Of a DNA stretch of 8,498 nucleotides, positions 1 to 5,863 are shown in pieces; positions within the stretch are counted from its first letter, which is position 1, and every line of letters begins with the position of its first letter. The notes beneath the pieces are model-generated. The model had not been told where the DNA came from. It saw only the letters and a list, made by a program, of their open reading frames with translations, and did no database searches. The translations under genes were made by a program, and so were the position numbers. Location: positions 1-8,498 of the forward strand of contig CAZNQW010000172.1 of NCBI GenBank assembly GCA_964575225.1, given 5' to 3'. This DNA is from CAZNQW01 sp964575225. GTDB taxonomy: Bacteria > Chloroflexota > Anaerolineae > JAAYZQ01.

Positions 1-981
1 GGGGGGTGGCCGGGGCGTGGGCCCCGGGGTGTTGGGGGGCTGCGGGGTGTCGGGTGGCACGGGTGGTTCGGTGGGCGCCGGTGTGTCGGGCTGCAGGGGC
101 GGGTCGGTGGGCGGCGGAGTGTGGGTGGGGGCGGATGCAGTGGCCTCAAAGGCCGAGCCGGCTGCAAACCGGATGTTAGAGAAGGTGACCGGGGCACTCT
201 CCCAGTATTTCATCAGGGCGATGTACCCCTCCCGGTTAAAGTGAGAATACATGGGGATCGATGCCACCAATCGGTCATCGACAAACAGGCTGGCTTTCCT
301 GTCGGCGACGCGGATGGTCATCCGGTACCTGTTGCGAGAAAGGTCCAGTGGTTCCTTGTTTTCTACCAGCCATTCCACGTTGGGGTCATAGATGTCGTGG
401 GCCCGGATGCCTTGCCAGTAGCCAGAGACGTTAAAGATGAGGCAACCTCGCGACCAGCCCTTGCCATCGCCATAGACCACGACCATGGCCTCACCATAGT
501 TGCCAAAGTCGCTTTCGACGTCGGCGCTGAACTCAAAATCGCCCTGGACCACCTGCCTGGACCAGGCAAACGTGTCCTCCTGACCCGAGATCGAGTAGGC
601 GTTGTCGGCGAGTTTCTGCCACAGATGGGTGTTGGGAATCATAAAGTCGATCGAATCTTCCGCCACATTCTCCGGCGTGCTCGTTGGGGCAATTGGGGTG
701 GGCAGGGGAGTGCTGGAGGGCCGGATGGTGGGTGTGTTGGCAGCCGCTGAGGTCACCACCACGGTGATGACTTCCCCCGGTTCATCGGCCGGGGCGCAGC
801 CCGCGAGCCCGACCAAGGTGCCGGCAGCGAACAGAAACGGAATCGCAATCCGCGCATAGCGATACCGTGCCCTACGCATCGGCCAGCGCCAGAAGCCCAG
901 GCCCATCCATGCCAGAGTCAGGGTAGCCAGCAACAGAGAAAGCCCTGCAAGGTACCGTGGAGTGTGCGCAAGATCTGTCAT
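1..981 (-). CDS. Pro/Thr-linker envelope protein with concanavalin-like domain (partial, C-terminus missing)
   Basis: No stop codon occurs before the left edge, so at least 327 residues are visible and the C-terminus is missing. ATG at 981 follows GAGGAG with a 7-nt gap, and an in-frame TAG lies just upstream. Hydrophobic segments lie at about residues 10-33 and 46-61; the second ends in LVGLAGC (Cys62), a lipobox. A short Thr/Pro linker follows (82-103), then a beta-rich domain at about 108-275 (motifs GDFEFSADV, FVDDRLVASI, GYIALM, VTFSNIRF). This pattern resembles the concanavalin-like jelly rolls related to DUF1080/LamG, which often bind or cleave glycans; no catalytic residues can be assigned. 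From about residue 280 a second, purely Pro/Thr-rich linker runs off the edge, so another domain may follow. An internal ATG at 879 (Met35) would give a cleaner lipoprotein signal (n-region RRARYRYAR) but has no clear ribosome site. The coding call is strong; the function is an inference. Confidence 0.88.
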   Translation of the reverse strand, partial: MTDLAHTPRYLAGLSLLLATLTLAWMGLGFWRWPMRRARYRYARIAIPFLFAAGTLVGLAGCAPADEPGEVITVVVTSAAANTPTIRPSSTPLPTPIAPTSTPENVAEDSIDFMIPNTHLWQKLADNAYSISGQEDTFAWSRQVVQGDFEFSADVESDFGNYGEAMVVVYGDGKGWSRGCLIFNVSGYWQGIRAHDIYDPNVEWLVENKEPLDLSRNRYRMTIRVADRKASLFVDDRLVASIPMYSHFNREGYIALMKYWESAPVTFSNIRFAAGSAFEATASAPTHTPPPTDPPLQPDTPAPTEPPVPPDTPQPPNTPGPTPRPPP

Positions 982-1033
982 GGCCGAACTCCTCTATTCA
1001 TGTTTGCAGTTCAAGGTTGTGCCGGTGAGCGTG

Positions 1034-1062
1034 GACAGGTTGTGGCGGTAGCAGGACCTGTC
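1034..1062 (-). other. Hairpin in the 5' leader of the 1-981 gene
   Basis: The 7-nt arms gacaggt (1034-1040) and acctgtc (1056-1062) are perfectly complementary around a 15-nt loop. They lie in the predicted leader between the promoter at 1114-1142 and the start at 981. A near-identical 13-nt direct repeat (1014-1026 and 1037-1049, one mismatch) overlaps it. It could be a regulatory leader structure or chance in GC-rich DNA. Confidence 0.3.
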
Positions 1063-1113
1063 GACGGCGCCATCCCGCGCCCGGTTCGTGGTTTAGCCGA
1101 TACGCCAGCTAGC

Positions 1114-1142
1114 ATCGTATCACACACGCGCCCAAAGATCAA
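1114..1142 (-). promoter_or_regulatory. Sigma70-type promoter for the 1-981 gene
   Basis: On the minus strand, a -35 box TTGATC (1137-1142) and a -10 box TACGAT (1114-1119) are separated by exactly 17 nt. The -10 is preceded by TGA, an extended -10 motif. Each box matches the consensus at four of six positions. Transcription would start near 1107, giving a leader of about 125 nt before the ATG at 981. Confidence 0.6.
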
Positions 1143-1507
1143 ATTCAGGAAATCACAGAAGGGCCCGTGCCTTACGGTTGAGAGGCCGAGCCTGTGGGGG
1201 GTAATTGCCTGCGCATTCTTCCAGGTGACCCATCACCCTCCCTCGGGAACGACGGCGTAGTTGCCAGCCACCGCTCTCTCGTCACCTCCGCGAGCGCAGA
1301 TGCCCGTGGGTTCTCGCTTCTGCAGGAACGCTGTTTTGGGAGCCATGCGCCGACCGGGCCGGTTCTGGCATTTTGGGGCGCCGGCTGTTGCCTCCGCGGA
1401 AGCAAGCTGCCGCACTCCAAACGTTGTCGCTGCGGGCGCGCTGTCATCAGCGCGGCGAGGTGTAAGACATCGGCGAAATGAGCCATCCGGTTTTTGTCGC
1501 CCATACA
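1143..1507. other. Gene-poor stretch
   Basis: About 365 nt hold no gene I can support. Open frames on both strands here look like GC-rich noise: they lack good ribosome sites, and the plus-strand frame runs on into the antisense of a tRNA. Visible structure is limited to a small hairpin ggtga-ccca-tcacc (1224-1237), a near-palindrome gaccgg-g-ccggttc (1352-1365), and the repeat-like palindrome at 1396-1413. It separates the tRNA terminator from the promoter of the leftmost gene. Confidence 0.55.
1396..1420. repeat. Palindromic dispersed-repeat-like motif
   Basis: Positions 1396-1413 form gcgg-a-agc / gct-g-ccgc around an aa loop, an imperfect hairpin with one mismatch, followed by actccaa. 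On the minus strand it reads ggagtgcggcagcttgc. From memory, motifs of this type recur as extragenic palindromes in several environmental phyla, and their translation (ECGSLLP) turns up in spurious hypothetical proteins. Only one copy is visible here, so repeat status is an inference. Confidence 0.4.
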
Positions 1508-1541
1508 CAAACAGGCTCCCTTATGACAGGGAGCCTGTTTG
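1508..1541 (-). terminator. Strong terminator-like hairpin after the tRNA pair
   Basis: A perfect 14-bp stem, caaacaggctccct (1508-1521) with agggagcctgtttg (1528-1541), encloses a 6-nt loop. It lies about 48 nt beyond the 3' end of the second tRNA. In the minus direction the stem ends in TTTG followed by TGT, a weak U-tract. It most likely ends the tRNA transcript; the palindrome could act in both directions. Confidence 0.75.
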
Positions 1542-1565
1542 CTTTGGTCGGTCTATGCTTTCTCT

Positions 1566-1584
1566 GGGGACCACCGTGGTCCCC
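1566..1584 (-). other. Hairpin immediately downstream of the CAU tRNA
   Basis: An 8-bp perfect stem ggggacca / tggtcccc surrounds a 3-nt loop (1574-1576). It starts 4 nt past the tRNA discriminator base. No U-run follows, so it is more likely a 3'-trailer or processing structure than an independent terminator, and it sits before the stronger hairpin at 1508-1541. Confidence 0.5.
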
Positions 1585-1588
1585 GTAG

Positions 1589-1660
1589 TGGCGAAGGGGA
1601 GATTTGAACTCCCAACCAAGGGCTTATGAGTCCCCTGCTCTGCCATTGAGCTACCTCGCC
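1589..1660 (-). tRNA. tRNA with CAU anticodon, non-initiator (elongator Met or Ile2)
   Basis: A 72-nt cloverleaf is complete: acceptor GGCGAGG/CTTCGCC with discriminator A, D stem GCTC/GAGC, anticodon loop CTCATAA with anticodon CAT (1626-1628), T stem GGGAG/CTCCC and loop TTCAAAT. CCA is not encoded. The G1-C72 pair and the absence of three consecutive G-C pairs next to the anticodon loop exclude the initiator. The anticodon stem has a G-U pair and an A-G mismatch at its loop end. A CAU anticodon can be elongator methionine or, if C34 is modified by TilS to lysidine, isoleucine for AUA codons; sequence alone by eye does not settle this. It follows the initiator tRNA and probably shares its promoter. 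Confidence 0.95.
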
Positions 1661-1676
1661 GCGCTTGACAACCAAT

Positions 1677-1701
1677 GGCAGATAGCGGTTGGCTATCTGC
1701 C
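1677..1701 (-). other. Hairpin in the spacer between the two tRNAs
   Basis: A perfect 10-bp stem ggcagatagc (1677-1686) with gctatctgcc (1692-1701) encloses a 5-nt loop. It sits between the 3' end of the initiator tRNA and the 5' end of the CAU tRNA. It may guide RNase processing of the joint transcript or partly terminate it; the following minus-strand bases (ATTGGTTGTC) are only weakly U-rich. Confidence 0.55.
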
Positions 1702-1720
1702 AGGGGGTGTGCCTCTCAGG

Positions 1721-1792
<72 letters not shown>

Positions 1793-1803
1793 TCGTGGCA
1801 GGG

Positions 1804-1832
1804 ATTATACCAAAGTTTGGCCCGTGCGTCAA
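1804..1832 (-). promoter_or_regulatory. Near-consensus sigma70 promoter of the tRNA unit
   Basis: On the minus strand TTGACG (1827-1832) and TATAAT (1804-1809) are spaced by exactly 17 nt, with TGG directly before the -10. The -10 ends 11 nt before the initiator tRNA, leaving a very short 5' leader. It starts only 29 nt after the stop codon of the upstream protease gene, so tRNA expression is independent of that operon. Confidence 0.93.
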
Positions 1833-1861
1833 CTTTGGGCGTAGGGTTGGCGCCCCGCGCC

Positions 1862-3034
1862 TCACAGGCCGATCATGACCGCGGTGACGTACAGCCACAT
1901 GGACAGGGCCAGGGCGCCCATCCCCAGCCCGCCCAGGGCCAATCGCAGCCACACCCGGCGCTGGATGCCGGGGTCCAGAGGGGCTGGGGTCACGGAGACC
2001 AAGACCGGCACCTGATCCGATTCCATGGGCGGGGGGACCGGAGGTAGTTCGTAGGTGGAATCCTGTTCGGCGCGGACCAGTTCGCTGAGGCGCAGGCCGG
2101 CCTGGACCTGCAAGCTAATGTCGTCGCCGCTCTGGCTGGCTGCCCGAAAGGCGCCCTGGGCCAACGGCAACCGTCCCTTGGCCCAGTAGGCCAGCCCCTG
2201 GTTATAATAGGCGAGGGCCATCTGGTCGTCGTGGACCGTTGCCTGGCGATAGCGAGCAATGGCCTCATCGTATTGTCCCTCGCGATGATAGTCCAGGCCG
2301 ATGTTGAAATGGATCTGGGCGGGGCTCAACGGCGATTCATCATCCCCGTTCAGCTCGCCGGCCTCGCCATGGACAGGGGATGGGGCGTTGGCTGGTCGCG
2401 GGCGGGTCGTCAGCACCGGGGTATCCAGCCTTGCCAGGGGTACATCGTCGGAGCGATGTTGCAGAGCGTTGCGCGCCATGGTGAACAGGCTCATCAGCGC
2501 CCGAAAACCATCCAGAGGCGGCAAGGGCAGGAGGTTAAACAGCGCCAAAAGCAGGTTTACGGTGATCATGTAGCTGCTCAGGGCCAGGGCCATCCCCTCC
2601 GGCGTCAGCCCCGGCGAGATGCTCACCATGCCCATCGCCAGGTCCCAAGCTGATCGGCCCGTCACAGCAGAGGCGATAAAGGCCGAAACCGACACGCCGA
2701 AGATGGCGACCACGGCGACCGTCAGATTGGCGGCGGCTCCGGCAATCGACACCAGGAACATACCCAGAGGCCGGTTGCGGATGCGCAGTTGTCCATAATC
2801 CACCCACACGGGCTTGGCCCAGCCAAAGCCCAGTAGCAGAAAGGTGATCATGCCCAGCCACGAGACGTGGCGCAAAGGGTTAAAGCTCAGCCGCTTGCGC
2901 TCCACCTGGCTGGTATCGCCCAACAAAAAGGCCACCAGGGCATGGGCAAGCTCGTGGACGGTAAAGCCCACCAACAACGCCGGCAACAGCAGCAAGGTGG
3001 TCCAACTGGGCGGCCACAGCGGTAGATTCTCCAT
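1862..3034 (-). CDS. M50 site-2-protease-like membrane protein with TPR repeats and C-terminal membrane helix
   Basis: This 390-residue protein is a predicted zinc intramembrane protease. The zinc motif HELAH (27-31) lies in the first hydrophobic segment. AGAAANL (98-104) matches the GPxxN-type loop of the family, and NLLPLPPLDG (167-176) supplies the third zinc ligand, Asp175. Further hydrophobic segments lie near 60-75, 92-125 and 146-170. After a charged linker (about 190-235) come about two TPR-like repeats (237-302), then a Pro-rich stretch (330-355) and a membrane helix (362-388). M50 enzymes cut transmembrane segments, for example of anti-sigma factors, but the substrate here is unknown; TPRs often bind partners. 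It starts 16 nt after the stop of the small upstream gene with only a weak ribosome site, suggesting translational coupling. The protease call is firm; the role is open. Confidence 0.92.
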   Translation of the reverse strand: MENLPLWPPSWTTLLLLPALLVGFTVHELAHALVAFLLGDTSQVERKRLSFNPLRHVSWLGMITFLLLGFGWAKPVWVDYGQLRIRNRPLGMFLVSIAGAAANLTVAVVAIFGVSVSAFIASAVTGRSAWDLAMGMVSISPGLTPEGMALALSSYMITVNLLLALFNLLPLPPLDGFRALMSLFTMARNALQHRSDDVPLARLDTPVLTTRPRPANAPSPVHGEAGELNGDDESPLSPAQIHFNIGLDYHREGQYDEAIARYRQATVHDDQMALAYYNQGLAYWAKGRLPLAQGAFRAASQSGDDISLQVQAGLRLSELVRAEQDSTYELPPVPPPMESDQVPVLVSVTPAPLDPGIQRRVWLRLALGGLGMGALALSMWLYVTAVMIGL

Positions 3035-3050
3035 CCCTATCGATGCCCCG

Positions 3051-3401
3051 CTAGTCCACCGGCTCGGGCGGGTAGGTATAGGTTTTGATCAGGTGGTGGA
3101 TGAGCTGCTCGCCATGGAACAGGCCCACGTGTAGAGTGTAGGCGCCTGGTTCGGCATCGCGCCGCAGGTGCAACATCTTGTCCAGCGCCCAATCGCGGTT
3201 GTCCAACATGGTGGCGCTGGCCCACTCGGCGCCGTCGGGACCCACAATGGCAAATTCGACGCGCAGCGCCTCCAGGCAGGGTGTCACGTCCACGGCTACG
3301 TCCACACGCCGCGCGTCCAGCGGGCCCACGCCCACCCCTTCGATGCGCGCCTCCACAGCCGACGCCGGCGCCCGATCGGCGAAGAACAGATTCTGAGACA
3401 A
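3051..3401 (-). CDS. Small unrecognised protein, probable beta-sandwich fold, TTG start
   Basis: The 116-residue product is not recognised. TTG at 3401 is preferred because AGAGGAG (3408-3414) lies 6 nt upstream. The longer frame would begin at TTG 3476, inside the -35 box of a near-consensus promoter, and so could not be in the transcript. No signal peptide or membrane segment is visible, so it is probably cytoplasmic. Alternating hydrophobic strands (for example RVDVAVDVTP, LRVEFAIVGPDG, GAYTLHVGLFHGEQLIHHL) and the phrase PGAYTLHVGLF suggest an Ig-like beta sandwich. One cysteine is present. It is the first gene of a two-gene unit with the M50-TPR protein, so it may be a partner or regulator of that protease; this is inferred from position alone. 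Confidence 0.82.
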   Translation of the reverse strand: MSQNLFFADRAPASAVEARIEGVGVGPLDARRVDVAVDVTPCLEALRVEFAIVGPDGAEWASATMLDNRDWALDKMLHLRRDAEPGAYTLHVGLFHGEQLIHHLIKTYTYPPEPVD

Positions 3402-3407
3402 GGCTTT

Positions 3408-3414
3408 CTCCTCT
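3408..3414 (-). promoter_or_regulatory. Ribosome binding site fixing the TTG start at 3401
   Basis: AGAGGAG is followed by the 6-nt spacer AAAGCC and then TTG. No ATG or GTG at suitable spacing is in frame, so this site decides an unusual start codon. Confidence 0.75.
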
Positions 3415-3447
3415 GGGGCGCTCTGTGTGGCAACGTCCCTGATTCCG

Positions 3448-3476
3448 ATTATACCCCGACGCGGCTCGGACGTCAA
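3448..3476 (-). promoter_or_regulatory. Near-consensus sigma70 promoter for the small gene and M50 protease
   Basis: TTGACG (3471-3476) and a perfect TATAAT (3448-3453) are separated by exactly 17 nt on the minus strand. Transcription should begin near 3441, giving a leader of about 40 nt to the TTG start. The -35 hexamer is the same as in the tRNA promoter. Confidence 0.9.
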
Positions 3477-3506
3477 CCATCCATTGGTCCTGTGCCAGGA
3501 CAGCGA

Positions 3507-4421
3507 TCAGGGACCCAGGTCGATGACGCGCACATCGTCGAATAGGGTGGCGCCACCCTGCACGGCCAGCGGGTGGTATCCCTTCAGGAACAGGGTGAGG
3601 GCCTCGGCCTGCGCTTGAACGACGACCTGGGTGTGAACCCATGCATCCTCTTGAGTCTCGTCCCAGGGGTGCCAGGTCACTGAACCCGCTTGCCAATTCT
3701 GGCCACCGGTGGGATCTAGGCCCAAAAAGAGCTCAACCTGCGACGCGCTGCGGATATGTTTGCCCCAGGCCTCGATTCGATAGCGGTGACCAGGGACGGT
3801 CTGGGCCTGGCGAAAAATGCCGGCCTCGGCGTGGATGAAATCAAAGGTGAGTTCTTGGGAACGCTGGCCACTGTGGACGTTGTCCGGGTTCTTGTTCTCG
3901 TTGAGGCAGGAGGAGGCCGGATCGCCGGGGGCGACAAAAGCCTGCCAACCGTTGGCCACGGCCCAACCGGGGCAGGTCTCGCCCAAGGGGGAAAACCCGG
4001 GTGCAAAGCCGGCTTCCATGTCCCACTCGCCGCCCTGTTGGGCTGGTAGCGGCGGGCGGGCTGTAGGCTGTGGTGCCGACGTGGGCTGTGGCGGTTGTGC
4101 AGTGGCTGTCGGCGGCAGGGGCGCCCCTTCGGTGGGCGGCGCCTGGGTGGGCAGCACCGCAGGCGTGGCCTCCGTGGGTTCAGGTGTGTTCGTGGATGGC
4201 GGCGCGGTCTGGGTGTGGGTGGGCGACTCGGTGGGCAGTGGTGTGGCGCTATGAACGGGCGGGACCGTGGGCGTCGGCGTCAGGGTGCCGGTGGGCAACA
4301 AAAGGGACAGCGGAGTCCCGGCAGCAGGGGACGTGACCGGCAGGTCGGCGGACCCGCACTGGGTCGCGCCCATCGCCAGCAAAATCGAGCAACCGAGAAT
4401 CCAGATTCCGCATTTGGCCAT
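3507..4421 (-). CDS. Pro/Thr-linker envelope protein with jelly-roll (CBM-like) domain
   Basis: A 304-residue exported protein. Residues 1-20 form a short hydrophobic signal or anchor. Cys11 (ILGC) and Cys22 (GATQC) sit near its ends, but neither is a good lipobox, so lipid attachment is uncertain. Residues 28-128 are a Thr/Pro/Ala-rich linker. A C-terminal domain (about 131-302) carries GWQAF, NVHSGQRSQELTF, GHRYRIEAWGK and TLFDDVRV. That order, with a Ser-Gly turn, a 'YRIEAW' strand and a closing 'FDDVRV', resembles carbohydrate-binding jelly rolls of the CBM4/9-like kind; sugar binding is an inference. Two cysteines (150, 172) could form a disulphide. ATG 4421 follows GAAGGA closely. It lies 56 nt after the stop of the propeller gene with no promoter seen between, so the two are probably co-transcribed. 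Confidence 0.88.
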   Translation of the reverse strand: MAKCGIWILGCSILLAMGATQCGSADLPVTSPAAGTPLSLLLPTGTLTPTPTVPPVHSATPLPTESPTHTQTAPPSTNTPEPTEATPAVLPTQAPPTEGAPLPPTATAQPPQPTSAPQPTARPPLPAQQGGEWDMEAGFAPGFSPLGETCPGWAVANGWQAFVAPGDPASSCLNENKNPDNVHSGQRSQELTFDFIHAEAGIFRQAQTVPGHRYRIEAWGKHIRSASQVELFLGLDPTGGQNWQAGSVTWHPWDETQEDAWVHTQVVVQAQAEALTLFLKGYHPLAVQGGATLFDDVRVIDLGP

Positions 4422-4477
4422 CGTCCTTCGTCTCTCCAGAGTTTTGGGTTCCTTTGAGATGGGGGTGGGTCCTACCC

Positions 4478-5722
4478 TTAGCGGGCCCAGGTGCAGAATT
4501 CGTCGTTGGCCGGATGGTTGCTGATGTTGGTCCAGGCCAGCGTCGCCAGATCCATGATATAGACCTCTTTGTTCCCGGTGCGATTGCTGTAAAACACCAC
4601 GCGTTTACCATCGGGCGACCAGTCGGCCAGTCCTTCGGTGCTCTGGGGTGACTGGGAGAGGTTGCGCTGCTGGGATCCATCGGCGTTCATGACGTAAATT
4701 TCGTAATCGTCGTCTCGGTGGGTGTTGAACGTGAGCTGCTTGCCATCGGGTGACCAGAAGGGGTAGCGGTCGCGGCCCGGTGACTGGGTGAGGTTGACGG
4801 CCATCGAGTCGTCGCTGCTGGCCAGCGCCGCGGCCACGTCGATGACCCACACCTCCTCATTGCCTGAGCGGTTGGAGGAAAACGCGATTTTTTTGCCGTC
4901 GGGCGACCAGTTGGGATGGCGATCTGCTTTGGGATTGTGGGTCAACTGAACCAATCCTGTGGCATCGGCGTTTATGATCCAGATATCCTCATTCCCGCTG
5001 CGGTCACTTTGAAAAACGATCCGCTTTCCGTCGGGCGACCAGGCGGGCCAATCGTCGTTTCCGCCATCGTCGGTCACCCGGTGCGCCGGTTCGGTCTTTT
5101 GGCCGGTAGCTGGGTCAAACCCTACCACATAAATGGAGCCGTCGCCCTTACCCCACTTGCCCTTTTCCGTGTCGCGGAAGGTGAGAAAGGCGATCTGCCG
5201 CCCGCCCGGCGCCCAAGCCGGGGCCACGTCGTCGGCCCAGGAGTTGACGACCACGGTCTGTCGCGTGCCATCGGGTGCCATGACGGCGATCTCATAGTCG
5301 CCGTTGGCGCCCCGTTCGGTTTCGAAGGCGATCCACTGGGGGCGCGGGGTGGGAGTGGGGGCTGGTCGGGTGGGGGTGGGCGTCGCCAGTGTGGGAGTCA
5401 CCGTCCATGTGGCCGTGAGCGTGGCCGTGCAGGTAGGCGTCACGATCAAGGTGACTTTTGGCCGGGGCGTGTAGGTGGGCCGCGGCGCAGCGGTCGGGGT
5501 TTGGGTGACCGTCGGCGGAACCTCGGTCGCAGCCTGGGTGGGCGTAGCCGTCAGGGTGGCTGTAGATAGCAGCCCGGTGATTTTGGACTGTTGGGTGGGG
5601 GTCTGGCTGGGAGTGGCAGGGCCGGCCTGGCCCCCACAGGCCACGCCCAGACTGCCGATTATCAGAGCCAGGACCGCCCATGTAACGGCTACATCAGTCC
5701 CTCGTTTTCGCGTCATCCTCAT
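4478..5722 (-). CDS. TolB-like six-blade PD40 propeller probable lipoprotein
   Basis: The 414-residue product starts at ATG 5722, which has AGGAG 7 nt upstream; a frame starting at 5752 would add ten residues without a comparable site. A basic n-region (MRMTRKRG), a hydrophobic core (11-28) and LGVAC (Cys29) form a probable lipoprotein signal. Residues 35-128 are a Pro/Thr linker. Residues 129-414 form a beta propeller of six PD40-type blades. WSPDGK recurs four times (228, 272, 323, 368), once as WAPGGR (170), each followed by a strand and typically an S/N-R-x-G-N-E-x-hydrophobic-W/Y motif; the closing FCTWAR probably completes the first blade. Blade two has an insertion rich in Gly and Lys (183-196). 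Such propellers, as in TolB, bind proteins at the envelope; here it is probably tethered outside the membrane. The partner is unknown. Confidence 0.92.
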   Translation of the reverse strand: MRMTRKRGTDVAVTWAVLALIIGSLGVACGGQAGPATPSQTPTQQSKITGLLSTATLTATPTQAATEVPPTVTQTPTAAPRPTYTPRPKVTLIVTPTCTATLTATWTVTPTLATPTPTRPAPTPTPRPQWIAFETERGANGDYEIAVMAPDGTRQTVVVNSWADDVAPAWAPGGRQIAFLTFRDTEKGKWGKGDGSIYVVGFDPATGQKTEPAHRVTDDGGNDDWPAWSPDGKRIVFQSDRSGNEDIWIINADATGLVQLTHNPKADRHPNWSPDGKKIAFSSNRSGNEEVWVIDVAAALASSDDSMAVNLTQSPGRDRYPFWSPDGKQLTFNTHRDDDYEIYVMNADGSQQRNLSQSPQSTEGLADWSPDGKRVVFYSNRTGNKEVYIMDLATLAWTNISNHPANDEFCTWAR

Positions 5723-5729
5723 ACACGGT

Positions 5730-5734
5730 CTCCT
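5730..5734 (-). promoter_or_regulatory. Ribosome binding site fixing the start of the propeller gene
   Basis: AGGAG with a 7-nt spacer to ATG 5722. Two other in-frame ATGs lie at 5752 and 5749, upstream of this site, and one at 5716 is too far downstream, so 5722 is the best start. Confidence 0.7.
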
Positions 5735-5863
5735 ATCCATGCCGTCCATCACATCGGCCCTCTTCCGGCCCTTTGCCGAGCCGATTCAGGTTGTCTTTTC
5801 CCGGCTGTCTCGGCCTGGGGGCGTTCTGCTTTCGTGTAAAGGGGAAAGGGGGATGTCAACCCG

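Noticed and set aside
121..750. Plus-strand open frame of 209 codons
   Set aside because: It is antisense to the concanavalin-like protein, has low-complexity ends and no ribosome site; the minus-strand frame has clear domain structure.
1172..1510. Minus-strand open frame of 112 codons between the tRNAs and the leftmost gene
   Set aside because: No Shine-Dalgarno, begins at the terminator hairpin, and part of it (RLECGSLLPR) is the translation of a repeat-like palindrome; no coherent fold.
1261..1629. Plus-strand open frame of 122 codons
   Set aside because: Its end (KGRFELPTKGL) is the antisense of a tRNA, a common source of false proteins.
1665..1692. Plus-strand TTGACA at 1665-1670 as a promoter
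   Set aside because: No -10 box follows at 16-18 nt and no plus-strand gene lies downstream.
3487..3501. Hairpin gtcctg-tgc-caggac after the stop of the 3507-4421 gene as a terminator
   Set aside because: Only 6 bp with no U-run; too weak to call, though a terminator is expected here.
4916..5569. Plus-strand open frame of 217 codons
   Set aside because: Antisense to the propeller gene, whose WSPDGK repeats prove the minus frame.
5338..5620. GC-rich repetitive DNA as a non-coding satellite or CRISPR-like array
   Set aside because: The repeats are irregular and in frame, and encode a Pro/Thr linker; no regular spacer pattern exists anywhere in the window.
5723..5752. Longer start of the propeller gene at 5752
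   Set aside because: No ribosome site at the right distance, while 5722 has AGGAG with a 7-nt gap and gives a proper signal sequence.
5833..5859. Promoter for the propeller gene: perfect TTGACA at 5854-5859
   Set aside because: The only -10 candidate (TACACG, 15-nt spacing) is poor; a true -10 with 16-18 nt spacing was not found, so it is not listed as a feature.
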